DNA from: Hondaea fermentalgiana
Lineage: Eukaryota; Sar; Bigyra; Thraustochytrida; Thraustochytriidae
Length of the DNA stretch: 64,000 bases
NCBI GenBank assembly: GCA_014084085.1
Contig: NPFB01000012.1
Location: 1,007,429-1,071,428, forward strand
Reading direction: 5' to 3'
Below are positions 28,812-38,783 of the stretch, piece after piece. The notes below the pieces were generated by a model, which was given only the letters and a program-made list of their open reading frames with translations, made no database searches and had not been told where the DNA came from. Position numbers and translations under genes: made by a program. The stretch's first letter is position 1. Every line of letters begins with the position of its first letter.

Positions 28812-30725
28812 ATGAAGATGGCCGGGACCGCGACCGCGACGCGCGCGCTTCGCAGATGCGTGGTCTCTGGCGGTCTGCTGGCGCTTGCCATTCTAGCGCT
28901 TGCAACGCCTCGCGCGCTTGCCGAAGAGCACAGCCAAGTTTGGACAGCGGAATCCCAGCTAGAACCGCAACCTGGCCCAAGAACCGTCGACAGCCTGCTT
29001 ACAGGCGAAGGCATCTGGCCCAAGCTTGCGGGTTTTGACAAGTTCATTCACCGCGCAAAGGATGCGATCACTGGCCAGACGCAGCAGGGCGAGCCGGAAC
29101 GCTTTGTGTCGCGCCACCAAGTCGCCATGCGGGATGGCGTGCTTCTCGACACAGTGGTCATCCGTCCAAGCTTGGAACTAGGTGAGAGGCGCCCCACGCT
29201 ACTTGCCAGATCGCCGTACGGTCCAACATCCGATCAAATCGCAGATCTCTTTGTCGCATCCAACGACATGGTGGCCGTGATTCAAGACCAGCGGGGCACG
29301 TTCTTGAGCGGGGGCAAATTCAGCATGTGGAAAAACGACGGCGAGGATGGCTACGACACTATGGCCTGGATCGCAAAGCAATCGTGGAGCAATGGCGAGG
29401 TTTACACTGCGGGCATCAGCGCCGACGCATGCGGTGCTTTTGCGCAAATAGTGTCGCGACCGCCTTGGCTCAAGGGCCAGTTTCTCATGCTTGCGTCAGG
29501 AAATGCGCACGAAACCATTTATCCAGGCGGCGCATTTCGCGAGGGCCTCATTGAAGGCTGGATGGCGTCCATGGCTGCATCCACGCGCGGACATTCCCTT
29601 TTGCAAACGCTGCCAGAGATCAAGGCGCACGAAGCGCTCAGCAGTTGGTACAGTAAAGTCGAGGCTGACAACTTTGTCGAAGGTGTCGCGTGGCCAACGG
29701 TCCACCTTTCTGGATGGTGGGACATTTTCTGCGGTCATCACCTTCGCGCCTTTGACGCCTTGTCGGCGCGTAGTCATCCGGCCGTGCGCCGCAATCATAC
29801 AATCTTCGTGGGACCTTCAGGTCACTGTGAGCTCTTCAATCCAATTTCTACAACCTCTTTGCACGAGTCCAAGGCTTGGGTCAACGCCTATGGATACGTT
29901 ACCGAGGCGTTTGCAGGCCGGTGGGGCCCCTTTCGACGCAGAGTAAAACGTGTCAACTTTTTCGTCCAGGGGCCTACACATTTCGACGGCAACTGGCCTC
30001 ACGACGGAAACTATTGGACTTCACTCGACGACTGGCCTCTTTCAAAGCCCTGGAGACTCTATTTGGCAGACGAAAACACTCTTTCCTCATCTCCTGCCGC
30101 AGCTGCAAGCAATCCAGGCATCCTTCGATTCCGCTATCATCCAAGTCGGCCTGTGCCCACCCGAGGCGGCACGAATCTGATTCTTGCAATGCTGGGCCAC
30201 GGCTGCGGCTCTGAGGACCAATCAGCAAACGAGAAACGCGACGACGTCCTCGTTTTTACGACTCCTCGTCTAAAAGACTCCGTAGCGGTGACTGGACGGA
30301 TTTTTGCCAATCTCTTTGTGTCAAGCTCTGCTCGCGACACAGACTTCGTCGTCTCGCTGACGGACGTATATCCCGATGGGGAGCGATCCATGCTTGTCCG
30401 TTCTGGAATGCAGCGCATGCGCTGGCGAGACGACCCGCGTTGGGTGAGCAAACCCATGGAGCCAGGCAAGGTTTATAACATCTCGCTGGACCTCTGGCCG
30501 ACTTCGTATGTCTTCAATCGAGAGCACTCTATTCGTGTCACGGTGACTTCCTCTTCGGCCCCTTACTACAAGCCCAATCCGAATTCGGATGAAGATATTG
30601 ACGAGGAACACTTTTGGGACCGTCGCAGTGCGACGAACGCGATTCACTTTTCCGCAGAGCATCCGTCGCACGTTGAGCTTCCCGTCGTGAAGCTTTATCA
30701 GCTGCCGCAAAACCACGACTTTTAA
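28812..30725 (+). CDS. Secreted CocE/NonD-family (S15-like) hydrolase
   Basis: 637 residues from ATG 28812 (a second ATG follows at 28818). A signal peptide is clear: basic start, VVSGGLLALAILALATPRALA, cleavage before EEHSQ. The alpha/beta hydrolase part has HQVAMRDGVLLDTVVIRP, ARSPYGP, the nucleophile in GISADACGAFAQ (Ser about residue 203), the acid in GWWDIFCGHHLRAFDAL and the His in VGPSGHCELF, all at the places expected for CocE / X-Pro dipeptidyl peptidase S15. A C-terminal jelly-roll domain (PepX_C) follows with VYNISLDLWPTSYVFNREHSIRVTV. Family members hydrolyse esters, amides or X-Pro peptides; the substrate cannot be read from sequence. It is likely secreted or in an endomembrane lumen. 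The family is best known from bacteria, so transfer is possible. Confidence 0.88.
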   Translation: MKMAGTATATRALRRCVVSGGLLALAILALATPRALAEEHSQVWTAESQLEPQPGPRTVDSLLTGEGIWPKLAGFDKFIHRAKDAITGQTQQGEPERFVSRHQVAMRDGVLLDTVVIRPSLELGERRPTLLARSPYGPTSDQIADLFVASNDMVAVIQDQRGTFLSGGKFSMWKNDGEDGYDTMAWIAKQSWSNGEVYTAGISADACGAFAQIVSRPPWLKGQFLMLASGNAHETIYPGGAFREGLIEGWMASMAASTRGHSLLQTLPEIKAHEALSSWYSKVEADNFVEGVAWPTVHLSGWWDIFCGHHLRAFDALSARSHPAVRRNHTIFVGPSGHCELFNPISTTSLHESKAWVNAYGYVTEAFAGRWGPFRRRVKRVNFFVQGPTHFDGNWPHDGNYWTSLDDWPLSKPWRLYLADENTLSSSPAAAASNPGILRFRYHPSRPVPTRGGTNLILAMLGHGCGSEDQSANEKRDDVLVFTTPRLKDSVAVTGRIFANLFVSSSARDTDFVVSLTDVYPDGERSMLVRSGMQRMRWRDDPRWVSKPMEPGKVYNISLDLWPTSYVFNREHSIRVTVTSSSAPYYKPNPNSDEDIDEEHFWDRRSATNAIHFSAEHPSHVELPVVKLYQLPQNHDF

Positions 30726-30878
30726 GTTGGACACTTTCCAGGTGTTGCCAGGCGAAAGAAGACGATCTTATTTATATATATGCAACCTCGATCTTTGGAG
30801 ATATTTGTCGGTTGCACAACGAATCGCGTAGAGGGTGAAGCTTTTCCAGTCATCGCAACATCACGACGTTTTTTTTTT

Positions 30879-31169
30879 TTAAAGTTGGACTTTTTCCACG
30901 TGTTGCCAGGCCAATCTCAATCCCCCATTCTTCAATCTTGAACAAAGGTCAAGCAAATCACTCGCTGTATGATCGTTATGCGTAGAGAGAGGGTCTTTAA
31001 ACACAACGTCTCTGTTCAAGCCCGTGAGTTTCTTGATAAAGAAGACAACTGATGTCCGCCCGCTCCGCCGTCCGTTGCTTCTTTCTGCGTCAGCAAAAAA
31101 GTAGCTCGCGTAGAGCTGCAAGCGATCGACCCCGTTCGTTATAGTGAGAAGTCCATTGAAAGCAGCCAT
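30879..31169 (-). CDS. Possible small protein of unknown function
   Basis: 96 residues from ATG 31167-31169 (MAAFNGLLTITNGVDRLQL ... AWQHVEKVQL). Composition is protein-like rather than Arg/Ala-dominated as in most chance frames of this genome, but there is no recognisable domain. The last 30 bases resemble sequence just after the stop of the neighbouring hydrolase gene. Could equally be a chance frame. Confidence 0.25.
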   Translation of the reverse strand: MAAFNGLLTITNGVDRLQLYASYFFADAERSNGRRSGRTSVVFFIKKLTGLNRDVVFKDPLSTHNDHTASDLLDLCSRLKNGGLRLAWQHVEKVQL

Positions 31170-32379
<1,210 letters not shown>

Positions 32380-33303
32380 GCCGTCTTTTTCCGAGGATTC
32401 TTTTCTCACCCTCCTCTTTCCCCAGTTTGCTGACGCCATTCATTGCAACATTTCACAAGAGCGTTCGTGTACAAGGGAAGGGAAGGAAAATAGGGGCGAG
32501 AAAGCGAATAAGTCATGCAGTGTTGGGGCACAACTTTTCCAGCATTGCGCGGCTCGAGGACATGGACCGCGCCGCTCTCGATGGAACACTTACTTTGAAC
32601 TGTGAGGCCAGAGACATGTTTTCGATCTGCGGGCCGCGGACCCATCTTCGTCTCGTGTACTCATCGTACACATGCCTCCGTGTGTTCTGCCCTTTTTCCC
32701 AGGCGCGTAAAAACTGCAATCTGTCTGCTACGGTCGTGTGACCATCAGCCATCGGACAATTGGAAAAAAATCAACAACCTTATCACCATTGATCGACATA
32801 ACTCTACCCTTTTCTCTTTTTCTCCTTTTCCAATTTTCTTTTCGCAAATCTACTCCTGAGATTGATATTATTGTCGTCGTGCGACCGATTCGCGCGCCCG
32901 CTCCCGCGCCCGCGGTGTCATTTTGCATGCATGACACTTGAGCGAGCATTATCGGCTCGCTCACTCGCTCTTCGTCTGGCTGGTTGGCGGCGCAGACCCC
33001 GATTGACTCGGACCCGACCGATCGATTGATTGATCGATCGATTCGCGCCGACGTAGGCTCGCTCGCTGGAGCAGCGACGGCTTGGCGTGGGCTTGAGTGC
33101 GCGTGTGTTTGTCAAGAGTATTTCGAAGAGCTGCGCAGAGTAGAGCCGCGCAAAGCAGCGCAGCGAAGAGGAGGCAAGTGCAGACCTTCGAGATTGGAGA
33201 GTCGAGGCGCTGCACGTGCGCGAACAGAACCACTACGCTTCGGCCCTCGCAAGGAAACTCTCTTCGAAGTACGAACGAGGCAACGCATACACAAACAGAG
33301 AAG
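32380..33303. other. Intergenic region
   Basis: 3' region of Rab6 and promoter/5' UTR of the AAMP-like gene. It includes a degenerate GATC/GATT tract (33018-33042) and several small overlapping frames with no recognisable content. Confidence 0.5.
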
Positions 33304-34656
33304 ATGGACGAGAGCATGGATCTCGAAACAAACGGCGCTGCTGCTTCGCAGCAGCAGAACCAGCAGCAAGGCACAAGCACAGGGGCCAGTGCCAGCAAGG
33401 GGGACGATGACGTCTGGGCCGTCAACGAAGACGACGTCGAGGAGGTGGATGACAGCAAGCCCTTTGTCCAAGGCCAAGATGCCAATGACGATGATGACGA
33501 TGACGATAATGTTGAATTGGCCGAAACAACCGAAGGCGAAGTCAAGGTTGGCACCGATGACGCAGAGGGCGAATCCCAAAGCGCAGAGCCGCCCCAAGTT
33601 CCGGCAGATGGTGCTGCATTTGCATTTACGCAACACTCAGATTCAGTGTACTGTGTAGCCCTGAGTGCAGATGGGTCCCGCGCCCTGAGTGGCGGCGGCG
33701 ACGATACAGCATACCTCTGGGGAACAAAGGACGGCACTCCTGTCGTCAAACTTAGTGGCCACACCGACACAATTGTAGACTGCGGCTTTTCCGCTGATGG
33801 GTCAATGTGCGCCACCAGTGGTTACGATGCAGCTGTGCGCGTATGGAACTCGGACACTGGCGCGCTTGTGACGACCCTTGACGGTCCATCAACCGAGATC
33901 GAGTGGATTCGCTGGCACCCGTCTGGCAATGTCCTCATGGGCGGCTCCGAGGATGCAACTATTTGGGTGTGGGACTTGACGCAGGGGCCCAGCTTTGGAC
34001 AATGTCTCGGCGTCCTGGCTGGCCACGAAGGGAGCGTAACGTGCGGACTTTTTACGCCAAACGGTAAGCGTATCGTGACGGGGTCTCTCGACGGTACGGT
34101 GCGTCTCTGGGATCCCAAGACCTGGACGTGCGCACACACCTTTGCTGGCCATGAGTGGCATCAAGGCGGCGTCGTGAGTCTTGTGTGCCATCCGTCGCAG
34201 CCGATGATCGCCGCCGGAGGCGTCGATGGCACTGTGCGTCTTGCGCGCCTTGAAACGCGCAAGATTGTCGCTTCGTTTCAGCACGATGCTCCCAAGGCAG
34301 GCGCCGCCGGCGAGGAAGAGGTTGGCTCGGTCGAGTCTGTTGACTTTTCGGACACCCTGCCGTTCGTGGCGTCGGGCGCAACAGATGGCACGGTCAAGAT
34401 TTGGGACCTCAATACGCAAACGTGCAGACAGGTTTTGCGTCATGAGGACGCAGTGGTTCGCGTGCGCTTTGTGCCGGGCTCGCCAACTCTGATTTCATGC
34501 TCTGCAGACGGAACAACGCGAATGTGGGACGCGCGATCTGGCCAGCAGATGCGCGTGCTCACGCATCATGGGAACATGGTTCTCAACTTTGCGATGCGCC
34601 CTGGTATATTTGTATCCTGCTCAGATGACCACACTTGCCGCGTGGTGCACGGCTAA
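33304..34656 (+). CDS. AAMP: AAMP/Sqt1-like WD40 protein
   Basis: 450 residues from ATG 33304, near the length of human AAMP (434) and yeast Sqt1. An acidic, Gln-rich N-terminus (MDESMDLETNG..., EDDVEEVDD, NDDDDDDDNVELAE) precedes a WD40 propeller that starts FAFTQHSDSVYCVALSADG and has GGDDTAYLWG, SGYDAAVRVWNSDTG, GSEDATIWVWDL, GSLDGTVRLWDPKTW, GATDGTVKIWDLNTQ and CSADGTTRMWDARSG. The acidic start plus eight blades is the Sqt1/AAMP layout. Sqt1 is a dedicated chaperone that guards newly made ribosomal protein uL16; AAMP is its animal counterpart. Cytosolic. Confidence 0.88.
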   Translation: MDESMDLETNGAAASQQQNQQQGTSTGASASKGDDDVWAVNEDDVEEVDDSKPFVQGQDANDDDDDDDNVELAETTEGEVKVGTDDAEGESQSAEPPQVPADGAAFAFTQHSDSVYCVALSADGSRALSGGGDDTAYLWGTKDGTPVVKLSGHTDTIVDCGFSADGSMCATSGYDAAVRVWNSDTGALVTTLDGPSTEIEWIRWHPSGNVLMGGSEDATIWVWDLTQGPSFGQCLGVLAGHEGSVTCGLFTPNGKRIVTGSLDGTVRLWDPKTWTCAHTFAGHEWHQGGVVSLVCHPSQPMIAAGGVDGTVRLARLETRKIVASFQHDAPKAGAAGEEEVGSVESVDFSDTLPFVASGATDGTVKIWDLNTQTCRQVLRHEDAVVRVRFVPGSPTLISCSADGTTRMWDARSGQQMRVLTHHGNMVLNFAMRPGIFVSCSDDHTCRVVHG

Positions 34657-34968
34657 ACAATTCACATTTTTTTTGGTCTAATGTTTGTTTCACTGCCAGA
34701 GCGAGCTCTGCGGTAGCACCATGTCTCTTCACTTTGTTCTTTCATTGGCTTGAATTGGACCAGCTCGATCATTACAATCTTTCAAAGCCAATTATAACAA
34801 AGGGCTTGCGAACGGAAAAAAGTAGTGCAAAATGCCTGGATAGGTGGGTGTACTACGCAGTAAAGTGGGAGAGGTGGAAAAGTCGGCTGGAATACACACG
34901 TTATGTGGCGGAGAAGAACGCTTGCTCTCTGCCTTGGCAGGGCTTGAGAACCCTGGTATGGATGGGGC
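34657..34968. other. Convergent 3' region
   Basis: Spacer between two convergent genes, with a T-run right after the first stop. Nothing else is seen. Confidence 0.5.
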
Positions 34969-36282
34969 TTAATCTTCGTCGGTATCACGCGCACAGCGAA
35001 ATCCCAGATTTTGAGAGCTGCTGTCGGCCGTGTTGTGCGAGCGCGCATCGACGCGATAGCGATAGCAGTACGAAATGTGGCACATGTAAGAGCCGCCCTT
35101 TTTGACGCGCTCGACAGCAGGATCGTCAATGCGGCCGGCAATCTCTACCTGGAAGTCGGTCAACATACCGCCGCCCGGCGCTGTGAGATGATGGCGCGTG
35201 TTCCATGCGTCAGCAACCCACTCCCACACGTTACCAATGATATTTTTCAGCCCAAACTTGTTCTGGGCGCCAAAGCTATCAACTGGACTCGCCCAGACGT
35301 AGCCGTCCTCTCCAGTATTGTTTTCAGGAAAGTGACCCTGCCAGAGATTTGCGCGGTGTGTTCCATTTGGCGTCATCTCGGCGCCCCAAGGAAAAAGCAC
35401 ACCCTCGAGATCGCCCTTGGCAGCGCGCTCGAACTCTGCTTCGCGGGGCAGACGCTTTCCTGCCCACTCGCAGTACGCGCGAGCGTCGTTATGTGTGACG
35501 TGCGTCACGGGATAGTCGAGCTTGTCCTGCAAGACGACGTCGCTGTCTGGGCCGTCGGGATGCAGCCAGTTCGCGCCATTCACCGGCGCCCACCACGGCA
35601 CCTCCTGAACTTGAACCGTGATTTCCTCGCGAAGCTTTTCGGAGAGGGTCCCAAGAAAGCAAAAGGACCAACCAAAGCTTTCGGCTTCTGTAACGTATTT
35701 TGTGTCGAGCACGAACTCGGCAAACTGTCGATTCGAGACCTCCATCTCGTCGAGCTCGAACTCGCTGAGTCGGACACGACGAGCGGGCCCTTCGGCGTCT
35801 CCGGGAATTTGCGGGTCATCTGTGCCCATAGTGAACTCACCCGCTGGGATAAAGACCATGGGCATGGGGCGCACAAGGTCAGGATCCATGTGGCCGGCCT
35901 CGATGTACGCTTGCAGTTCGTCAAACACAGGCGCGGAGTCAAGCTCGTGTTTCTCAGCTGAGGTGGTTTTCACGGAAGACTCTTGCTGCTGCGCTGTTTT
36001 CTGCTTGTCTTGTTCGAGCATGTCTCCGAGGGCAGACGCTCGGTTCTGCGCATCCGCGCATCCGCACGAGGCTTCCGCGTCGGCTTCTGCGTTGCCTTCG
36101 GCGTCTGCATTTCCCTCCTCGTCGTCGAATCTTGCCGCGCATCCGCCTTCGACGTCGTCTCTTGCTCCAGTCTCGATCGCCTCAGCAGCGTCGACTGCCG
36201 CAAGCGCAAGCGCGAGCACGAGCACCGCCACAAGCACGAGGGCAAGGGCCCGAGCTCGTCGAGTCGGCGCGAAGCGTCCCAT
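34969..36282 (-). CDS. SUMF1: Formylglycine-generating enzyme (sulfatase-modifying factor)
   Basis: 437 residues from ATG 36280-36282. An N-terminal signal peptide or anchor (RALALVLVAVLVLALALAAVDA) leads to an acidic Ala/Asp/Glu linker with CGCAD, then the FGE domain: PMVFIPAGEFTMGTD, DEMEVSNRQFAEFV, VTHVTHNDARAYCEWAGKRLPREAEFERAAKG, GNVWEWVADAW and the active-site segment GGSYMCHISYCYRYR. The two active cysteines are at about residues 401 and 406, with the same spacing as human Cys336/Cys341, followed by the conserved ARSHNTADSSSQNLGFRCA. FGE converts the active-site Cys of sulfatases to formylglycine in the ER, using oxygen and copper. Full catalytic set present. Confidence 0.96.
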   Translation of the reverse strand: MGRFAPTRRARALALVLVAVLVLALALAAVDAAEAIETGARDDVEGGCAARFDDEEGNADAEGNAEADAEASCGCADAQNRASALGDMLEQDKQKTAQQQESSVKTTSAEKHELDSAPVFDELQAYIEAGHMDPDLVRPMPMVFIPAGEFTMGTDDPQIPGDAEGPARRVRLSEFELDEMEVSNRQFAEFVLDTKYVTEAESFGWSFCFLGTLSEKLREEITVQVQEVPWWAPVNGANWLHPDGPDSDVVLQDKLDYPVTHVTHNDARAYCEWAGKRLPREAEFERAAKGDLEGVLFPWGAEMTPNGTHRANLWQGHFPENNTGEDGYVWASPVDSFGAQNKFGLKNIIGNVWEWVADAWNTRHHLTAPGGGMLTDFQVEIAGRIDDPAVERVKKGGSYMCHISYCYRYRVDARSHNTADSSSQNLGFRCARDTDED

Positions 36283-37222
36283 CCTGCTCTTCCTCTTCGA
36301 GCCTCGAGTTGAAGACTGTTTTGCCTTGCCGTGCCGTGGCGCCTATACGAGGCCCGCGCGCTGCCGGCTGCCGCTCGCCCGCCGCGCGCTTCCCCTCGGA
36401 CCCCGCGCGCGACGTCCAGGTCTCGCTCGCGTTCGACGTTTGCCGCCAGAGCCTGTCCGAGTCGCCCGGGGTCCAAAGACAACAACGAGAATCCCGCCCA
36501 TCGTGCGCAACCCCTTTTGGAAAGCACCTAAATCCCGCGCGGGGAAGATTCTAGTGTCCCGCCTCCCCCTCGCGGCACCGGGGAATCTCTCGCGCACGGT
36601 GCCCCCGCTACTGCGAACGGTGCACTGATCGCACGATTCCCCGCCACTGGGTAGATCTGCGCTTCAGCGTACACCTACGTGTAGGAAATGCCCGCGACCC
36701 CCCGCCGCGACTCCACTCGGGAGAATGGAATTTGTGAGTTTATCCGAGACTAAATCAGGTAAACAGCGCTCAGTGGCGCGGGTAGAGAAGTGCGCGAAGA
36801 CACACTGGGGCGCGAAAGGAGGAGCAGCGTGGAGGCGGCGCGCAGAGACGGGGCAACCCGTGAGGGCGGGGAAGATCCGCCGGCGCGGCGCTTTGCTGCC
36901 GCACATCCTGGCTGCAGGCGCAGGGCGCGGTTTGCGGCCCTGTGTGCGGCGCGGATAGGCGACTTGCGGCGGCGCGCGCAAGTGGGCTATCCGCGGCTGC
37001 AAGTGCGGCGCGGGTGGCGGCGGCGGCGCATCGCGAGGCCGCGGCGCCGCGCAGACAGACCGCTCTTCGCGCAGGCAGCAGGCACGCAGCAGCAGCAGCA
37101 GCAGCAGCAGCAGCGGCAGGCACGCACGCACGCGAGCGTCGAGAGCAGCTTGTCGTCGAAGCGGCGGCGTCTTCTTTCCCGGTGCGGCGAAGCAGACGCG
37201 TAGATTCATCAACTAAGCTAAG
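36283..37222. other. Divergent promoter region
   Basis: Very GC-rich shared upstream region of the FGE gene (minus) and F1 gamma (plus), with an AGC/CAG repeat at 37086-37114. Open frames on all strands are composition artefacts. Confidence 0.55.
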
Positions 37223-38167
37223 ATGCTCGGCAGGGTCGCGACGCGCGGGGTGTCGGCCGGCGGCGCCGTGAACAAGCTGCAGTCGCGCGGCTTCGCGGAG
37301 AACCTGAAGGAGATTCAGGTCCGCATCCAGTCGACCGAGAACATCCGCAAGATTACCGCGTCGATGAAGATGGTGAGTGCCGCCAAGCTCCGCGGCGACC
37401 AGGAGCGCCTCGATCAGGGCCGGCCATTCGGCAAGACCGTCGAGAAGCTCTTCAGCGCCACCCCTGGCGAGGACGACACCCCCGTGCCCCCCGCCCAGAG
37501 CCCCGTCTACGTCGTCGTGAGCTCTGACCGCGGTCTCTGCGGTGGTGTCAACTCGGCCGTGGCCAAGGTGACCAAGGCTGCCGTCGACAGTGACGTGGCC
37601 AACGGCCTCAGCCCCAAGATCTTCGTCATTGGTGACAAGGGTTCCGGCCCCCTCGTTCGCACGCACGGCGAGTACCTTCTTGGCCAGATCAACGAGCCCT
37701 GGAAGACCCCCGTCAACTTTGACAAGGCCTGCATCATTGCCAGCCGCATCATGGAGGCCTGCCCCGAGGCCGACTCCTACAACATCGTCTTCAACCGCTT
37801 TGTGTCCGCGATTGTCTACGAGACCGAGGTCAACAAGAACGTCAACTTTGCCGGCATTGGCAACGTTGACGACGAGTCTGCCGCCGAGAAGCCCTTCCCC
37901 CTCAACAAGTACGAGGGCGAACTCGAGTCTTCCGAGGAGCAGCTTCTCAACCTTACCGAGTACGGTCTCGCTGTCCAGCTCTACGGCTGCTTCATTGAGA
38001 ACGCCACCTCGGAGCAGTCCTCGCGTATGACTGCCATGGAGAACGCCAGCAAGAACGCCTCCGAGATGGTGGAGAAGCTCACTATCCGCTACAACCGCGC
38101 TCGCCAGGCCAAGATTACCACCGAGCTCATTGAGATTATCTCCGGTGCCGAGTCTCTTGAGGGCTAA
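37223..38167 (+). CDS. ATP5F1C: Mitochondrial ATP synthase F1 subunit gamma
   Basis: 314 residues from ATG 37223. The mitochondrial presequence (MLGRVATRGVSAGGAVNKLQSRGF) is followed by the gamma N-terminal helix (LKEIQVRIQSTENIRKITASMKMVSAAKL), the middle fold with VYVVVSSDRGLCGGVNSAV, and the C-terminal helix (ASEMVEKLTIRYNRARQAKITTELIEIISGAE). The two helices form the rotating shaft in the alpha3beta3 ring. Codon use is strongly biased to C/G-ending codons, as expected for a highly expressed gene. Confidence 0.98.
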   Translation: MLGRVATRGVSAGGAVNKLQSRGFAENLKEIQVRIQSTENIRKITASMKMVSAAKLRGDQERLDQGRPFGKTVEKLFSATPGEDDTPVPPAQSPVYVVVSSDRGLCGGVNSAVAKVTKAAVDSDVANGLSPKIFVIGDKGSGPLVRTHGEYLLGQINEPWKTPVNFDKACIIASRIMEACPEADSYNIVFNRFVSAIVYETEVNKNVNFAGIGNVDDESAAEKPFPLNKYEGELESSEEQLLNLTEYGLAVQLYGCFIENATSEQSSRMTAMENASKNASEMVEKLTIRYNRARQAKITTELIEIISGAESLEG

Positions 38168-38191
38168 AGTGCCGGTTGTTGATGACGTGGC

Positions 38192-38219
38192 CCCTCTCTC
38201 TCTCTCTCTCTCTCTCTCT
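38192..38219. repeat. (CT)n microsatellite
   Basis: About 14 copies in the 3' UTR of F1 gamma. Confidence 0.95.
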
Positions 38220-38374
38220 TACTTCTTTCCTTTCTCTCTTTTCGTTCGCGCCTTTCTCTATTTTCCGTCTCGATTCCAATCACGTCCTTGTACTCGGTTG
38301 AGGCGGAAGGTCTTAAGTCACGCTCGAAATCAGTCTAGAGATGGCTGGACGCCCGAGCAAGGCGTACATTCGCA

Positions 38375-38401
38375 CGTGCGTGCGTGCGTGCGTGCGTGCG
38401 C
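38375..38401. repeat. (GTGC)n microsatellite
   Basis: Six to seven copies. Confidence 0.95.
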
Positions 38402-38783
38402 GAGTGAGTGGCCGATTCGAGGAATGCCGGGTGAGGGTGCCAAGGCTGCGCAGACAAAATGTGGCAGGTTGTGCCTCGTCGGCTGGCCTGATCTCTATCT
38501 AGCTTTGACTACCCCATCACGAATCACGAATCAACAATTCACACCTGATAGCTTTTCTTGTTGGACTCTTTAATCCCATGACAACCTTCATTACAATTAC
38601 CCACTCCGATTCCCACGAATACATGACACGGAGACAAGCGCATCACCTTTTCTTCCATTGTTTTCCTACACTTGCTTGCTTCCTTGCTTGCTTGATTGAC
38701 GGACTGGTGCAAACAAAGTATAGACTAATAAAAATCGTTTCTTGTTCTCATCTTGACTACAAGTACGTGCCGCACGTGTCTTC

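Larger units (their letters stand above)
38168..38783. other. Convergent 3' region with microsatellites
   Basis: Contains (CT)n at 38192-38219 right after the gamma stop and (GTGC)n at 38375-38401. No gene is seen. Confidence 0.6.

Noticed and set aside
28812..30725. Possible recent bacterial transfer of the CocE-like gene
   Set aside because: Codon use and GC content look like the neighbours and it has a eukaryote-style signal peptide, so any transfer is old; a phylogeny is needed to decide.
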